DNA of 64,000 nucleotides from Hypericum androsaemum (taxonomy: Eukaryota > Streptophyta > Magnoliopsida > Malpighiales > Hypericaceae), in contig OZ023198.1 of the NCBI GenBank assembly GCA_963995505.1, positions 13,941,141 through 14,005,140 on the forward strand. The letters are read 5' to 3'. A program made the position numbers and the translations under genes. Shown piece after piece: positions 1 through 12,153 of this stretch. The notes under the pieces were generated by a model. The model searched no databases. It saw only the letters and a list, made by a program, of their open reading frames with translations, and was not told the DNA's origin. Position 1 is the stretch's first letter. Every line of letters starts with the position of its first letter.

Positions 1-852
1 AATCCATGAATCTTTTTATTAAAAAAAAGGGAAGTTAGTAAATTATATTGTTCTATTTAAGTAACAAAAGTGAGCATAATCTAAGTAAAAGGAGAAGTAC
101 TTTGGGCAGGAATTAGAAATTTGGATAGGTTGACTATTGTTGTAATCTATTAGCAAATAGAAATATGAACTCTAAATATGTTGAACAGCATGTAGAATTA
201 TGTCTAATTAGACGTTACTTATTCAAACGTCTAGTTTCTCAGAGATGTGATTCAGTGCATGGCTATTGTGTTTGGCGTTGGGATTTCATTTTTTTATAAA
301 TAAAAAAAATTGAATTTAGGACATTCGTCATTAACTTATAATGTACTCAAGATTGTCGGTATTTCTACATGTTCATTCTAAATGGACTATTTTAATTACG
401 CTTCGACGTGAAACTATAGTGAAAGTCCCGTTTAATAAGATAAATATTAGGGAGAAAGCAAACTCCAATAAAGGAATTAGATTTTGTTTAATTTCTCTTT
501 GGAATGGTAAGTATCATTATGGTAAAGCTATGGGTGTCAAGGAGTAGAATAGAGGTATACATCAAATAGACCACGAAAGAATTGCACATTATGCTTAAAA
601 TTAGAACGGCAACTCATCTAGGTTCTAAAAACAAACATAATTAATTTAGGGGATATTAGGAGTTCGCACATTAGATTAAATAAATCATTGAACATCGACT
701 TAGGTCAGGCTCGCTTATGCCAAGAGCACCAATCTAGTGTGAGGATAAAAAACAAGTTAGTAGCGATAAGGTTAGGAAAGAAGGAAAGATGTACATGAGG
801 TGATAATAATGGTTGAAGTTTGGAGACCAAACTTCTTTTAAGGGGGGAAGGA

Positions 853-1048
853 TGTAAAATCCAAAATTTTAGAATGAAAATGAAATAAATAAATGTAAAA
901 TCTGGTATTTAGATATGAGACTTAATAAACTAAGTGATCAAATAAACTCAAATAGTGACTCATTTGTAATTGGCCATCCACTCTTACTTAACTGCTCCGT
1001 AAATTAATCCATTATCCCTATCCTAAGGATAACACCGAAGAGAACCTT

Positions 1049-1110
<62 letters not shown>

Positions 1111-2581
1111 AGCCCTAGGGTTATTCTTCTAAGTAGAGTAGAAACGAAAATCCCATGTGGGGCTTATTGAGTTATAGCGGAGATGATGAACCACACTTAT
1201 TTAATGTCGTTGGAATCATCGAGAATGTTATCTCCTTCGACACTGCATCCAAAAGTCAAGGGCGATTGTGTTGGTAGTCATGAGAAGTTAAATACGAAAG
1301 TAAATAGAGATTTAGATGCTTCATTGAGGTAAGTTGTTTTACTTTCATTTCGAGGTGCTTTTGATTTAAATCTGATTTTACATTTGGGCCAAGTAATTAA
1401 AATGTATTCGTTCTTGACGATGGTTGCTTGGGTTGAGTTATGTGGTTTTTGATTAAATGGGTTGCTGTACTCGATCGCTTCGTAACTTAGTAGTTGATTC
1501 TTTTGTGATATGGCAGTGACTGTTGTTTCCTTTCATGGTCTTAATGGTATTGTGATATAATTAACCGGATGAGAATAGGACGATTAAATACTAGGTATGC
1601 GCATTCTTAGTTAGACGGATTAAATGATATTTGTTAACTATATTAATTTCTCTAATTCATGTCGTCTTCTAATTGTGAGCTTCTCTGTGATAAGGCTGCT
1701 ACTTAATGTGATGGTAATTGCTTCGGAAATTTATTGAGAATTGAGGTGTGTGTACAATGAGAGCATATTAGTTCTGTTTTGATCGGAGAAATGGTGATTT
1801 GAGGTTTGTAGTTCTGTGTGAATCATGTAGGTCCTAATGAGGCTATTAATAGGTTTGGACCCATAAAAACGAGGGGTTAAATCGTTTAGGACCCTGCCAT
1901 TGGGGGTGAATTGATGGCACCCATAAAAACGAGGGGTTATATCGTTTAGGACCCTGCCATTGGGGGTGAAATGATGGCATAGTCTCATTAGGAGGGCTCC
2001 GGAGTTCCTGTCTTCATTCATCGTTAGTAACTACATATATAGTTGTGTCTTGTCATGGTTGCTCTTTATATCATAATTGTCTCTTTGTTATTCATGAGTA
2101 GCGATTGCTTTGTGTTGTCGTGGTTGTTTATCGTATTGTAAAGACTGACATGTTTGAGGATTAATTGGTTGTGTTCGGTTCGGTGTGTTTACTATTAAAA
2201 GATGATATTTGAACTAAGAATATGTTTTTTTTTGAAAATGCTTGGGCCTGGTCTTGGGTTGAAAGTACGGGCAACTTACTGAGTAGCGAAACTCACTCAA
2301 ATTCGCAATGTGGTTTTTCAGGAAATATTGAAGATTCTTTGGGTTAAGTGTTGAGGACAATTGTAGTTATTTTATTCGGTTGTACATTCAAAGATTGGTT
2401 GAGTTATTTTACACTTGTAAACTTCATATTCAAGATGTAAGTTTCATATTGTAATTTTTTTAAGTCATTTTCAAGTAATAATATTAAGAGACGTGAAAAT
2501 TTGTAAATGTTTAAAGAAAGTAAAATTGAGCCTTGCGCAACTTTATTTGCGCGGCAGTTGTCCTGGTCTCGGGTCGTGACA
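853..2581 (+). repeat. LTR, first copy (1729 bp)
   Basis: It starts TGTAAAATCC directly after the purine tract at 839-852 and ends GTGACA just before the primer-binding site. It contains a long (GA)n tract at about 1054-1107 and two tandem 60-bp units at 1859-1978. It differs from the second LTR mainly in GA-tract length plus roughly a dozen substitutions and small indels, which suggests a young insertion. Confidence 0.85.
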
Positions 2582-5114
2582 ACTTAAGTGGTATCAGAGC
2601 AATAGGTTAGGTTTCAATATTTAAAAAAATCTGAATTTGCAAAATTAATTTAAATAGATTCTAAGGATTTTTCTATCGTTAGCAATCGAAATAAAATGGA
2701 TCGAAATCAAAATTTTGTTTTGGAAACAAATTGAAGGGTGAATTTTGGAGTTGTATTGATTTTCTTGTTGTTGTTTAAATTTATTTATATGCGTGTCTCC
2801 ATATTAGGTGTGTTAATGTTAGAATGTACGTAATGAACTAGATTGTGAGCATGTGTTATATGTGGTAATTCTAGTGAGATATTGTTATAAATGTGGTATT
2901 TGAATAGATTGGTTAGAAAACAATTTCTAGCCTAGTCCTTATCAATCGTAATACAATTTTCTCATGAGTTAGAAGCATCAATGTTCTATAATTCTTTTCT
3001 TTCATTTTTTTGTATGATAAGTAAGTAGCTGTTTGGAGTTGTAACTACTTTAATGATGGTTTTCTTGTTGCTTAAGAATAAAGTCAATTTGTCTGCTTGA
3101 TGCTCAGATAAAATATAGGTATGTTTTCTACTCAAATTATCATCTCCATGTTAACACTGTAACAAGTATGATATGAATAAATGAATGTACAAAAAGTACT
3201 TAGCTTGATTATTTACTGACATTGTGCTATAGTTGGAGGTCTACGACTTGGTATTGTAAGCAGCAACCTCTAACCGTCAGGATGATGTTCGACAATTTTC
3301 TTTTGTGCACAAAAAAAAAAAAAGGGCCTAACGATTATGTGTCTTCACTTTTATATGTACATTTAGGCAAAACTTGCTGATGTCTCACGTGTGTAGTGAG
3401 TATTGGTATTGGTTGTAAGAATAATAGCTAACAGTAGACTTGTCAACTTGAAAACTCTTATTTGCGTTTGAAGAATATATTCTCTTACCAAGAACTTTTG
3501 TAGATGAGTCTTTGTTAACCATCTAGAACTAGGTTAGAGTTGTTTTTTTGGTTAAATAGGACTAACCTGATTAGTCTCACTTATTTTTCCTTTGTACATC
3601 GCTTTCGATTTGACAACTGCAAATTTTGGTTTTTCTTAGTATAAATATTTTATAGATAGTTTGAAGACTTCGTTCTAGTTTAATGATAACATCAACCTCC
3701 TTTGGATCATGTAGAGTGTGATATATAGCAAGGTAACTTGAATTTAATTTAAAGCATCTTGTTTCGGTTTACTCCTATTAGCAAGGCACTTAGTGTCACC
3801 TTACAAATTTTGATCTTTTTCTTAGTGCCTTAATTATTGATAAACTCTACATTGTTCTTTATGGTGCATCTTGGAGTATGCATATTCTAACTAATTATGC
3901 AGGGATTTAAATTTCTTGGTAATATTGTGCACGCATGTTCCGAATGATTTTGAAATAGGCTCGTAGTAATTGCAGTGAAATTTTTGTATTAAGTGGTGTT
4001 AGTATAAAACAATCGCTTGCATATTTATTTCTCATGATAAACACTAGATAGATTGTGTGATAATTACTAAATGGAATCATAGGTCTAAATGGAAAAGTTA
4101 AAACAAAACAACAGAAATGCAATTAAAAATTATTAATGTTACGATGTATGGAAAGAAAAAGAAAACTAATAAACTAATAAATTACAATATATTTTTGTGC
4201 ATTTGTATTACTTGTTTGCAAGAATAGATGTTGTAGTGTAAATAACAGAGTTGTCAAATGGGAATCCATGAATCTTTTTATTAAAAAAAAGGGAAGTTAG
4301 TAAATTATATTGTTCTATTTAAGTAACAAAAGTGAGCATAATCTAAGTAAAAGGAGAAGTACTTTGGGCAGGAATTAGAAATTTGGATAGGTTGACTATT
4401 GTTGTAATCTATTAGCAAATAGAAATATGAACTCTAAATATGTTGAACAGCATGTAGAATTATGTCTAATTAGACGTTACTTATTCAAACGTCTAGTTTC
4501 TCAGAGATGTGATTCAGTGCATGGCTATTGTGTTTGGCGTTGGGATTTCATTTTTTTATAAATAAAAAAAATTGAATTTAGGACATTCGTCATTAACTTA
4601 TAATGTACTCAAGATTGTCGGTATTTCTACATGTTCATTCTAAATGGACTATTTTAATTACGCTTCGACGTGAAACTATAGTGAAAGTCCCGTTTAATAA
4701 GATAAATATTAGGGAGAAAGCAAACTCCAATAAAGGAATTAGATTTTGTTTAATTTCTCTTTGCAATGGTAAGTATCATTATGGTAAAGCTATGGGTGTC
4801 AAGGAGTAGAATAGAGGTATACATCAAATAGACCACGAAAGAATTGCACATTATGCTTAAAATTAGAACGGCAACTCATCTAGGTTCTAAAAACAAACAT
4901 AATTAATTTAGGGGATATTAGGAGTTCGCACATTAGATTAAATAAATCATTGAACATCGACTTAGGTCAGGCTCGCTTATGCCAAGAGCACCAATCCAGT
5001 GTGAGGATAAAAAACAAGTTAGTAGCGATAAGGTTAGGAAAGAAGGAAAGATGTACATGAGGTGATAATAATGGTTGAAGTTTGGAGACCAAACTTCTTT
5101 TAAGGGGGGAAGGA
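2582..5114 (+). mobile_element. Internal region of the non-autonomous LTR element
   Basis: It runs from the primer-binding site (2589-2600) to the purine tract ending at 5114. It is AT-rich and I see no coding domain on either strand. The last 852 bp (4263-5114) are the same as window positions 1-852. The 68-codon frame at 4603-4809 is shared by both copies but resembles no protein I recognise. Confidence 0.7.
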
Positions 5115-5310
5115 TGTAAAATCCAAAATTTTAGAATGAAAATGAAATAAATAAATGTAAAATCTGGTATTTAGATATGAGACTTAATAAACTAAGTGAT
5201 CAAATAAACTCAAATAGTGACTCATTTGTAATTGGCCATCCACTCTTACTTAACTGCTCCGTAAATTAATCCATTATCCCTATCCTAAGGATAACACCGA
5301 AGAGAACCTT

Positions 5311-5346
<36 letters not shown>

Positions 5347-6812
5347 AGCCCTAGGGTTATTCTTCTAAGTAGAGTAGAAACGAAAATCCCATGTGGGGCT
5401 TATTGAGTTATAGCGGAGATGATGAACCACACTTATTTAATGTCGTTGGAATCATCGAGAATGTTATCTCCTTCGACACTGCATCCAAAAGTCAAGGGCG
5501 ATTGTGTTGGTAGTCATGAGAAGTTAAATACGAAAGTAAATAGAGATTTAGATGCTTCATTGAGGTAAGTTGTTTTACTTTCAATTCGAGGTGCTTTTGA
5601 TTTAAATCTGATTTTACATTTGGGCCAAGTAATTAAAATGTATTCATTCTTGACGATGGTTGCTTGGGTTGAGTTATGTGGTTTTTGATTAAATGGGTTG
5701 CTGTACTCGATCGCTTCGTAACTTAGTAGTTGATTCTTTTGTGATATGGCAGTGACTGTTGTTTCCTTTCATGGTCTTAATGGTATTGTGATATAATTAA
5801 CCGGATGAGAATAGGACGATTAAATACTAGGTATGCGCATTCTTAGTTAGACGGATTAAATGATATTTGTTAACTATATTAATTTCTCTAATTCATGTCG
5901 TCTTCTAATTGTGAGCTTCTCTGTGATAAGGCTGCTACTTAATGTGATGGTAATTGCTTCGGAAATTTATTGAGAATTGAGGTGTGTGTACAATGAGAGC
6001 ATATTAATTCTGTTTTGATCGGAGAAATGGTGATTTGAGGTTTGTAGTTCTGTGTGAATCATGTAGGTCCTAATGAGGCTATTAATAGGTTTGGACCCAT
6101 AAAAACGAGGGGTTAAATCGTTTAGGACCCTGCCATTGGGGGTGAATTGATGGCACCCATAAAAACGAGGGGTTATATCGTTTAGGACCCTGCCATTGGG
6201 GGTGAAATAATGGCAGTCTCATTAGGAGGGCTCCGGAGTTCCTGTCTTCATTCATCGTTAGTAACTGCATATATAGTTGTGTCTTGTCATGGTTGCTCTT
6301 TATATCATAATTGTCTCTTTGTTATTCATGAGTAGCGATTGCTTTGTGTTGTCGTGGTTGTTTATCGTATTGTAAAGACTCACATGTTTGAGGATTAATT
6401 GGTTGTGTTCGGTTCGGTGTGTTTACTATTAAAAGATGATATTTGAACTAAGAATATGTTTTTTTTGAAAATGCTTGGGCCTGGTCTGGGTTGAAAGTAC
6501 GGGCAACTTACTGAGTAGCGAAACTCACTCAAATTCGCAATGTGGTTTTTCAGGAAATATTGAAGATTCTTTGGGTTAAGTGTTGAGCACAATTGTAGTT
6601 ATTTTATTCGGTTGTACATTCAAAGATTGGTTGAGTTATTTACACTTGTAAACTTCATATTCAAGATGTAAGTTTCATATTGTAATTTTTTTAAGTCATT
6701 TTCAAGTAATAATATTAAGAGACGTGAAAATTTGTAAATGTTTAAAGAAAGTAAAATTGAGCCTTGCGCAACTTTATTTGCGCGGCAGTTGTCCTGGTCT
6801 TGGGTCGTGACA
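5115..6812 (+). repeat. LTR, second copy (1698 bp)
   Basis: It shares its ends with the first LTR (TGTAAAATCC to GTGACA). The GA tract is shorter (about 5313-5342), and the 60-bp tandem pair is at 6095-6214. The flank that follows, GCATCCTTCAAC, is the same as an uninterrupted stretch at 38534 in a paralogous unit, which fixes this end of the element. Confidence 0.85.
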
Positions 6813-7334
6813 GCATCCTTCAACACTACCACCCTCGTCGCCTCCTCCTTCGTCGCCTCGTCCCTCGCTACCACCTTCGTCAATGATTGTCGATCCTTCC
6901 ATCGCCAACAATGCAACTGCGTATTCCATTCATCTTCCGTTCATCGGTACTATCTTATACGTCGCGTAGTTTCTCTTGACACTATTATTTTGGACAATAC
7001 AACATTATAGAGGAATCCCAAGCTTTTGAGTCGACTTGGTCCTTTGCCTACTTATAAAACCATTTTTTTTTCAACCTAATTCATGCCAGTGGTCTGCTGA
7101 ATTCGTCCCCCATATATTTTCTTGCTCTCACATTGTAGAGCTTCTCCGGTTAAAAAAATAATTCCTGAAAGATCGCATCAAGATGAATTGTAGTGAACAA
7201 AAATATTGGACAAAATAGAGATAGACGGAATGACTTTTTATTGATATATCAACTGATATACACTACAGTTGATAATATAAAAGTACATTAATTGCATATG
7301 TATATATTTAAGTCATGACCATCATCATGTTCAG
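6813..7334. repeat. Left part of duplicated unit 1, downstream of the defensin pseudogene
   Basis: This is closely similar to 38534-39046 in unit 4, including a run of degenerate serine/threonine-like codons near 6813-6880 and an AT-rich stretch just before the defensin stop codon. I see no coding function. Its first bases are the insertion point of the LTR array. Confidence 0.7.
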
Positions 7335-7738
7335 TTAATACGCTCCTTCCCCACCGTAATCCCCACCAGGCGGAGTCTCAGGGCCTGGGCGGCCCATTCT
7401 GGCGCACGTCATCTTGCAAAAGCAGCTGCCAGCCAAGCAGGTTCCACCCATGGTGTTGCCCAATGACATGCATGAGTTAGCACATGATCGTCTCCGCCAA
7501 CAATGGCCTCCAAAATGTGGATTCTCATTACGGCACAGTCTTCCAGTTCCCAGTGCATCTACCATTATTCCTTCTGCGCATCCCATAAAGTTGTTATATA
7601 TATTGTAACACATGGACAATCTATATATTATTTTTTTGCTGCAAATTAAACAAAATTGAAAAGGAGTCTTAATTATATAAGTAATATACGTACCAAAAGC
7701 TTAGAAAAAGACCATAAACAAGAGAACCTCTTCTCCAT
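7335..7738 (-). pseudogene. Defensin-like peptide pseudogene, unit 1
   Basis: Exon 2 (7573-7335) still encodes an intact eight-cysteine domain spaced C-x10-C-x5-C-x3-C-x10-C-x4-C-x-C-x3-C, the plant defensin-like pattern, followed by a Pro/Gly-rich tail ending GGEGAY. Exon 1 (7738-7694) encodes the start of the signal peptide (MEKRF) but is 45 nt long, against 58 nt in the intact copies at 35403 and 39985. The 13-nt deletion removes signal-peptide codons and shifts the phase, so splicing at the conserved GTACGT donor leads to a stop three codons into exon 2. The acceptor and donor sites are otherwise kept. An upstream solo LTR also interrupts the promoter. I call it a pseudogene; a non-secreted product from an internal ATG cannot be excluded. 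Confidence 0.8.
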
Positions 7739-7861
7739 AGATATAGTGAGTGAGTACCAGTACTAGTGCTATATAGTGAGTAAGTGCTCTTTGATTTAAT
7801 TAATACTGATAGTTGTTTGCGGTGAGAGATTATAGTGTCAACCTCTCCACTCTTATATAAC

Positions 7862-9762
7862 TGTTGAGGCTCAAAAATAATTCTCTAGGTTTTCGGGTTT
7901 GCATGGAACAACTCATGCTTGAGGCGACGAGTATTCGAAGATGACGCGCCCGTCCTCTTCTCGACGTCCGGGAGGGCAAAGAGGGCGCCCTTCGTCAAGT
8001 GCGAAGAGGGAGCCCTCCTCCAAGCAAAGAGTGGGTGCCCTCCATCCCATGCAAAGCGGGCGCCGAGGCTTACTAAGCCCGAAGACGACGCGCCGGCCTC
8101 TTCGGGATAACACCCGAAGAGGGCCCCCTCCACCAAGGCCCGAAGTAGGTGCCCTACCGCATACAATAAAAGTGGGCGCCCTCCACTCAAATTCGAAGTG
8201 GGCGCCCTCCACTCAGGATCCAAGAGGCCGTCCTCTACTCGAGATCCAAGAGGCCGTCCTCTAAAAAAAAGCGAAGAGGCCGTCCTCCGAGAATTATAGA
8301 AGTGGCCGTCCTCCGAAAATAATCGAGTGGCCGTCCCGGAAAAGATCGAAGTATTCGCCCCGCAAGAAAGACCAGAGTGGGCGCCCTCTACCAATGCCAA
8401 AAAGGTCGCCTTCCACTTCACTCAATGGCTGAAGTGGGCTCCCTCCATGATGGCCAACTGGGGCGCCGCCCAACATTTGACCATAACGAGTGACTCGGGT
8501 CTCGGATTGAGCTGATTCGTTTTCCCTTGGAAAGGTAAGACAAATATCTACAACTTTGTAGTTTACGACTATTTCTGATTTGGAGCAGAAGAAGGTCAAA
8601 ACTGTAGGTTAATGCACATATGTGCTCTGGATTCGAAGTTGGACGCTTTGGCCATTGAAGTCCGGATGGGCGCCTCGTCAATGTCCGGGTAGGCGCCCCA
8701 TCCTTGAAGACTGATTGGATGTCTCATCCTTGAAGTCTGGATAGATGCCTTGTCCCACGTCCGGGTATCCGGGTGGATGCCTCGAACCTTGAAGCGGAAC
8801 GTCCGTGTATCCGAGTAGACAACTTGCCCCACATCCGGGTGTCCGGGTAGATGACTTGCCCTACGTCTGAGCATCCGGATGGACACCTTGTCTTTTAAGG
8901 TCGAGATGGGTGCCCTGCTTTTGAAGTCGAGGTGGTCGCCCCATCCGGATGGACACCTTGGAGGTCAGATGGACGCCTTGCTTTTAAGATCGAGATGGAT
9001 GCCTTGCTTTTGGAACGGGATGTCCGGGCGAGCATCTTTCTTTTTGAAGTTCGGGTCGGTGCCTCATCCTTCAAATTCGGATGGGTGCCTCGTCTTTAAG
9101 GATCGATAGGGCGCCTAGGCCCATTAGGCGGGAGCCCGATAGGGTACTTTGGTTTCTCGAAAAGGTGGCCCGGATGAGTGTTTTAAGAGTTGATTTGGAC
9201 GATGACGGGCATAAGACGAGATTTTATGTAGAAGGTTCGTGAAGGTTGAGACGGTTTATATTTTCTAAGTTAAGCCGGGATTCCCGAGATTTGGGTAAGA
9301 CTTGGTAGGTTCCTCTTAGGGCTACGATAGCTTGGTCGGCACGTTCGGGATATTCCTATGGGAGGACAAGATCTGCTCATTTGGGGAAGGCGGCTTAGGT
9401 TTTTCTATCCAGAGCCGGGTTGATTTGGACGTAATATATTCGTTCGGGATGGATTTTTTAAGTACGGACAGACGGTTTAGCTAATTCCTATTCCAGGCCG
9501 GGTGAATGGAGGCGGCCTAATAGGGATTTCTCTCAACTTGAAGACCAAGGCTAGGTCAAGGCGTCTACTATATAAGGAGGACTCGGGCGACGGAGACAAT
9601 CATCACCAACACATCAAACAACAATTGTCTATCTTTATCATTTTTCTAGCTTAGCCCTAGTCTAACTCTTTTTTCACATTTTCGTTAGGTTGACCTTGGG
9701 ACGACCACTCCGGATCCGTCTCGGATAGTCTTGACGTTCTTGTACCCACTTTCTCTGCAACA
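7862..9762 (+). mobile_element. Solo LTR (1901 bp) with ATAAC target duplication
   Basis: The termini are TGTTG and CAACA, flanked by ATAAC at 7857-7861 and 9763-9767. The paralogous unit at 40103-40107 carries a single ATAAC and no insert, which confirms the ends. The body is GC-rich, with degenerate tandem units around a GGGCGCC core (about 7912-8460) and a second family of GGTGCC/GGATGG-like units (about 8640-9130). A TATATAAGG box near 9570 and a downstream leader-like stretch suggest the element's own promoter. No internal region remains. The style is Gypsy-like, but I cannot assign a lineage. Open frames inside it come from the repeats. Confidence 0.88.
7912..9130. repeat. GC-rich degenerate tandem repeats inside the solo LTR
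   Basis: Units of roughly 30-40 bp recur with cores such as GTGGGCGCCCTCCA and GAGGCCGTCCTC, then a second series with cores such as CGGATGGGTGCC and CGGGTAGATGACTTGCC. Base composition is far above the AT-rich surroundings. Overlapping open frames on both strands here are a side effect of the repeats and the GC content. Confidence 0.75.
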
Positions 9763-9767
9763 ATAAC

Positions 9768-11900
9768 AGTTTAGTTTGGTGCCTTAAATACTATAAAATG
9801 GCTTATTTCCTAATGGATGGTTTGACCATTGTCTGTACATTTAATAGACAAATCTAGTGAGGATCTCATTGGTAGATTATGGGATAAGTAAATGTATAAT
9901 GCGTGTCAGTATCTGTATATTTAATAAGGTGAGGATCTCATTGGTGGATTTTGATAAATTAGTGCATGGAGTGTAGAATTACTATTTAGCAACATAAACG
10001 TGCTTTTTCTCCGCAGTGATTTTCATCCACATGATTTTACAGATACAACATTTTACAGAGGCTATATTTGCAACCTCAAACGTATAAGAAAAAATTCTAC
10101 ATTGTTCATATTATGTAAATATATTACTATCATTAATAACGTTTACCTATTAAAAAACATTAGTGCATGGAGGGTAATATCTATATAATGCATGTGAATA
10201 TCTACATATTTAATAGACCAATTCAGTGAAGATCTCATTGCTGGATTGAGATAAATTACTGTATGCAGGATCAGTATCTGTCTCATTTGATTTTTCTTTC
10301 ATATGATTCAAACTGGACTTCCGGGACCAAACTTCTTGGGCTTTGAAGTGAACTCCCTGGCCCAGTTTTTTCAACTTTTAACTTTGGTCAAGTGGCCCAA
10401 ATATTTTAGGGTTTTTTATGGGCTCATTGGCCCATTCATTTCTTTCTGCTTCCGTTTGAACTTGGGTCCAGTAGCCCAAATAAAGCTTTAATGTCACATT
10501 AAAACTTCGATCAGTTGGTAAATTCAAACTCTCTTTGCAAGCTTTACCAAATTACATTATGTGTATTTCCTCGATCGATTCTTGGAGTACAAAAAATTTT
10601 ATTTCATGGTTCATATGTCGAAGGGGAGCTGATGGTCCTTGATGGTGATTGTTAAGCGAGGACGAGAAAGGGGAAAAGTGATTCTAATGCTTTGTGGCCT
10701 AAATCTGAATCCCCATGGATGTTCAGTGTGTTCAGTGAGAATGAAACTGAGTGAAGTTGCTTCCTTTAAGTGGAATATTAGTTTCAGAAAAAAATTGGTC
10801 CAGAAGATAAGTATTGTCTAGTCACATTCAACATTATGGAGGCCAATCTCCATAATCATTCACAAGTTTTATTAAAAGTAAATTTTGTAGTAATTGGAAA
10901 AGGGTATTTTCCTTAATAGTACAAAATGCTGACAAAATTCCAGAGTTTAATTATTAGCTGATATAGTCTGGTATAATTTTGTTTACAAAATGTCATCTGC
11001 GTATCTAATTGGGCCAGACGCATATTTTCGTTGTGCAATCACCCTTGACTACATAACTGAAGTCTCCATCTCATCATCATGATGGTTTCAGAGCACTTAA
11101 GCTACTCCAAGACCATTATCGAAAGTATTTGTTGCATGTTTCTCTTTTTAACTAATCTATATCCACTCATTGATTGAGATGTAGAACTACTTGTAATTAA
11201 ACTTAGACATAATTTAGCTATATTACACCTATGTTCTATTATCCATATCCCAAGGCAACTCAACCTTGAGATGGATTTGGTTTCTTCTCATCCAGCGGAA
11301 CTTCATGTACTTATTTTTGCAAGTTTTTCTATTTATTATGAAATACTTTGCCCCTAAAAAATACATAAACCAATTGGATCCACATCTTCTCCGGGGGCTT
11401 GAGTAATTTAGACTTTGCCCCTAATATGAAATTTTTTTGAACTTATAAAAAAAAAAGACATCTGCCCCTGGGGCTTGAGTAACTTAAAAATTCAGAGAAA
11501 AATGTACATACCTATTTAATTGTTCCTATCACCACAGTACTCCAACAAAAGAAGCAAATCTTGGCCATTGTAGGAATTATGTGACCTTATGTGCTGAATT
11601 GAGTAACAATTGGAAAGTGACAAAACTCTCTCACCAAATATTTAACACTCTTGCGTACTTCAACTCGGAATCTAATTAAACTATCATCATTTGATTTAAG
11701 TACTAGTTAACGGATCTCATGCATTTATTGTTCTGCGTATCAACATCATGGGCTCTAAAGTGGGCTTCACTGCCCAGTTATTTGGACTTTTTATTGGGCC
11801 CAGTGGCCCAAATAGAGCAGACAGAAATGGAAATCACGTAGCTTTATCACCAAAAAAAGGAAAAACAAAATAAGGAAAGTCGGTGTCGGTAAAAATAAAA
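9768..11900. repeat. Duplicated unit 1, right part (non-coding)
   Basis: This AT-rich, non-coding stretch aligns with 40108-42340 in unit 4, and in shorter pieces with 12250-14000, 35510-37000 and 17530-18310. Shared landmarks include AGTGCATGGAGGG, GGGACCAAACTTCTTGGGC, ATCTAATTGGGCCAGACGCAT and CCCCTAAAAAATACATAAACC. Its last 150 bp (about 11740-11890) match the promoter of the TAF15b-like gene near 54680-54840, including paired TGGGCC/GGCCCA motifs. I see no gene. Confidence 0.75.
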
Positions 11901-12094
11901 AAGGGCAAATTTCCCTCAGCCCCTGAAGTTTGCTGAAATTATTATTTCAGCTCTTCCTATTTAAAAATCGAGAGTTTGGCCCCTCGTTATCATTCGATTT
12001 TTTATTTTTTAATCAAGAAATGACTATTTTTTATACATTATGTTGTTGCTGCAAGTTAAACAAAATTGAAAGGAATCTATAAGTAATAATATAC

Positions 12095-12153
12095 GTACCA
12101 AAAGCTAAGAGAACGACCAGAAACAAACAACAACTGCAAGGAACCGCTTCTCC
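12095..12153 (-). pseudogene. Defensin-like signal-peptide exon remnant, unit 2
   Basis: Reading leftwards on the minus strand from the ATG near 12153, it begins MEKRF and is followed by the conserved GTACGTATATTA donor. Compared with the intact exons it has lost one nucleotide in the middle of the signal-peptide codons, which brings a TAG into frame. The matching cysteine-rich exon is absent to the left. It is a dead relic, useful as a duplication marker. Confidence 0.7.

Larger units (their letters stand above)
1..6812 (+). mobile_element. Head-to-tail array of a non-autonomous LTR retrotransposon
   Basis: Positions 1-2581 recur at 4263-6812 with an offset of 4262 bp and only scattered substitutions. 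The order is partial internal region (1-852), LTR (853-2581), complete internal region (2582-5114), LTR (5115-6812). A purine-rich tract precedes each LTR, and the primer-binding site TGGTATCAGAGC (initiator-Met tRNA type) follows the first LTR at 2589-2600. The 2.5 kb internal region has no gag, protease, integrase or RT; its longest open frame, at 341-547 and again at 4603-4809, is only 68 codons. This fits a non-autonomous LARD-like family. An LTR-internal-LTR-internal array normally comes from LTR-LTR recombination between copies. The left end lies outside the window. Confidence 0.85.

Noticed and set aside
7885..8681. Overlapping open frames of 60-178 codons on both strands
   Set aside because: They lie inside the GC-rich tandem repeats of the solo LTR, overlap each other in several frames and show no domain.
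7912..9130. Regularly spaced repeats as a CRISPR-like array
   Set aside because: Plant nuclear context; units are degenerate tandem repeats without unique equal-length spacers, bounded by LTR ends.
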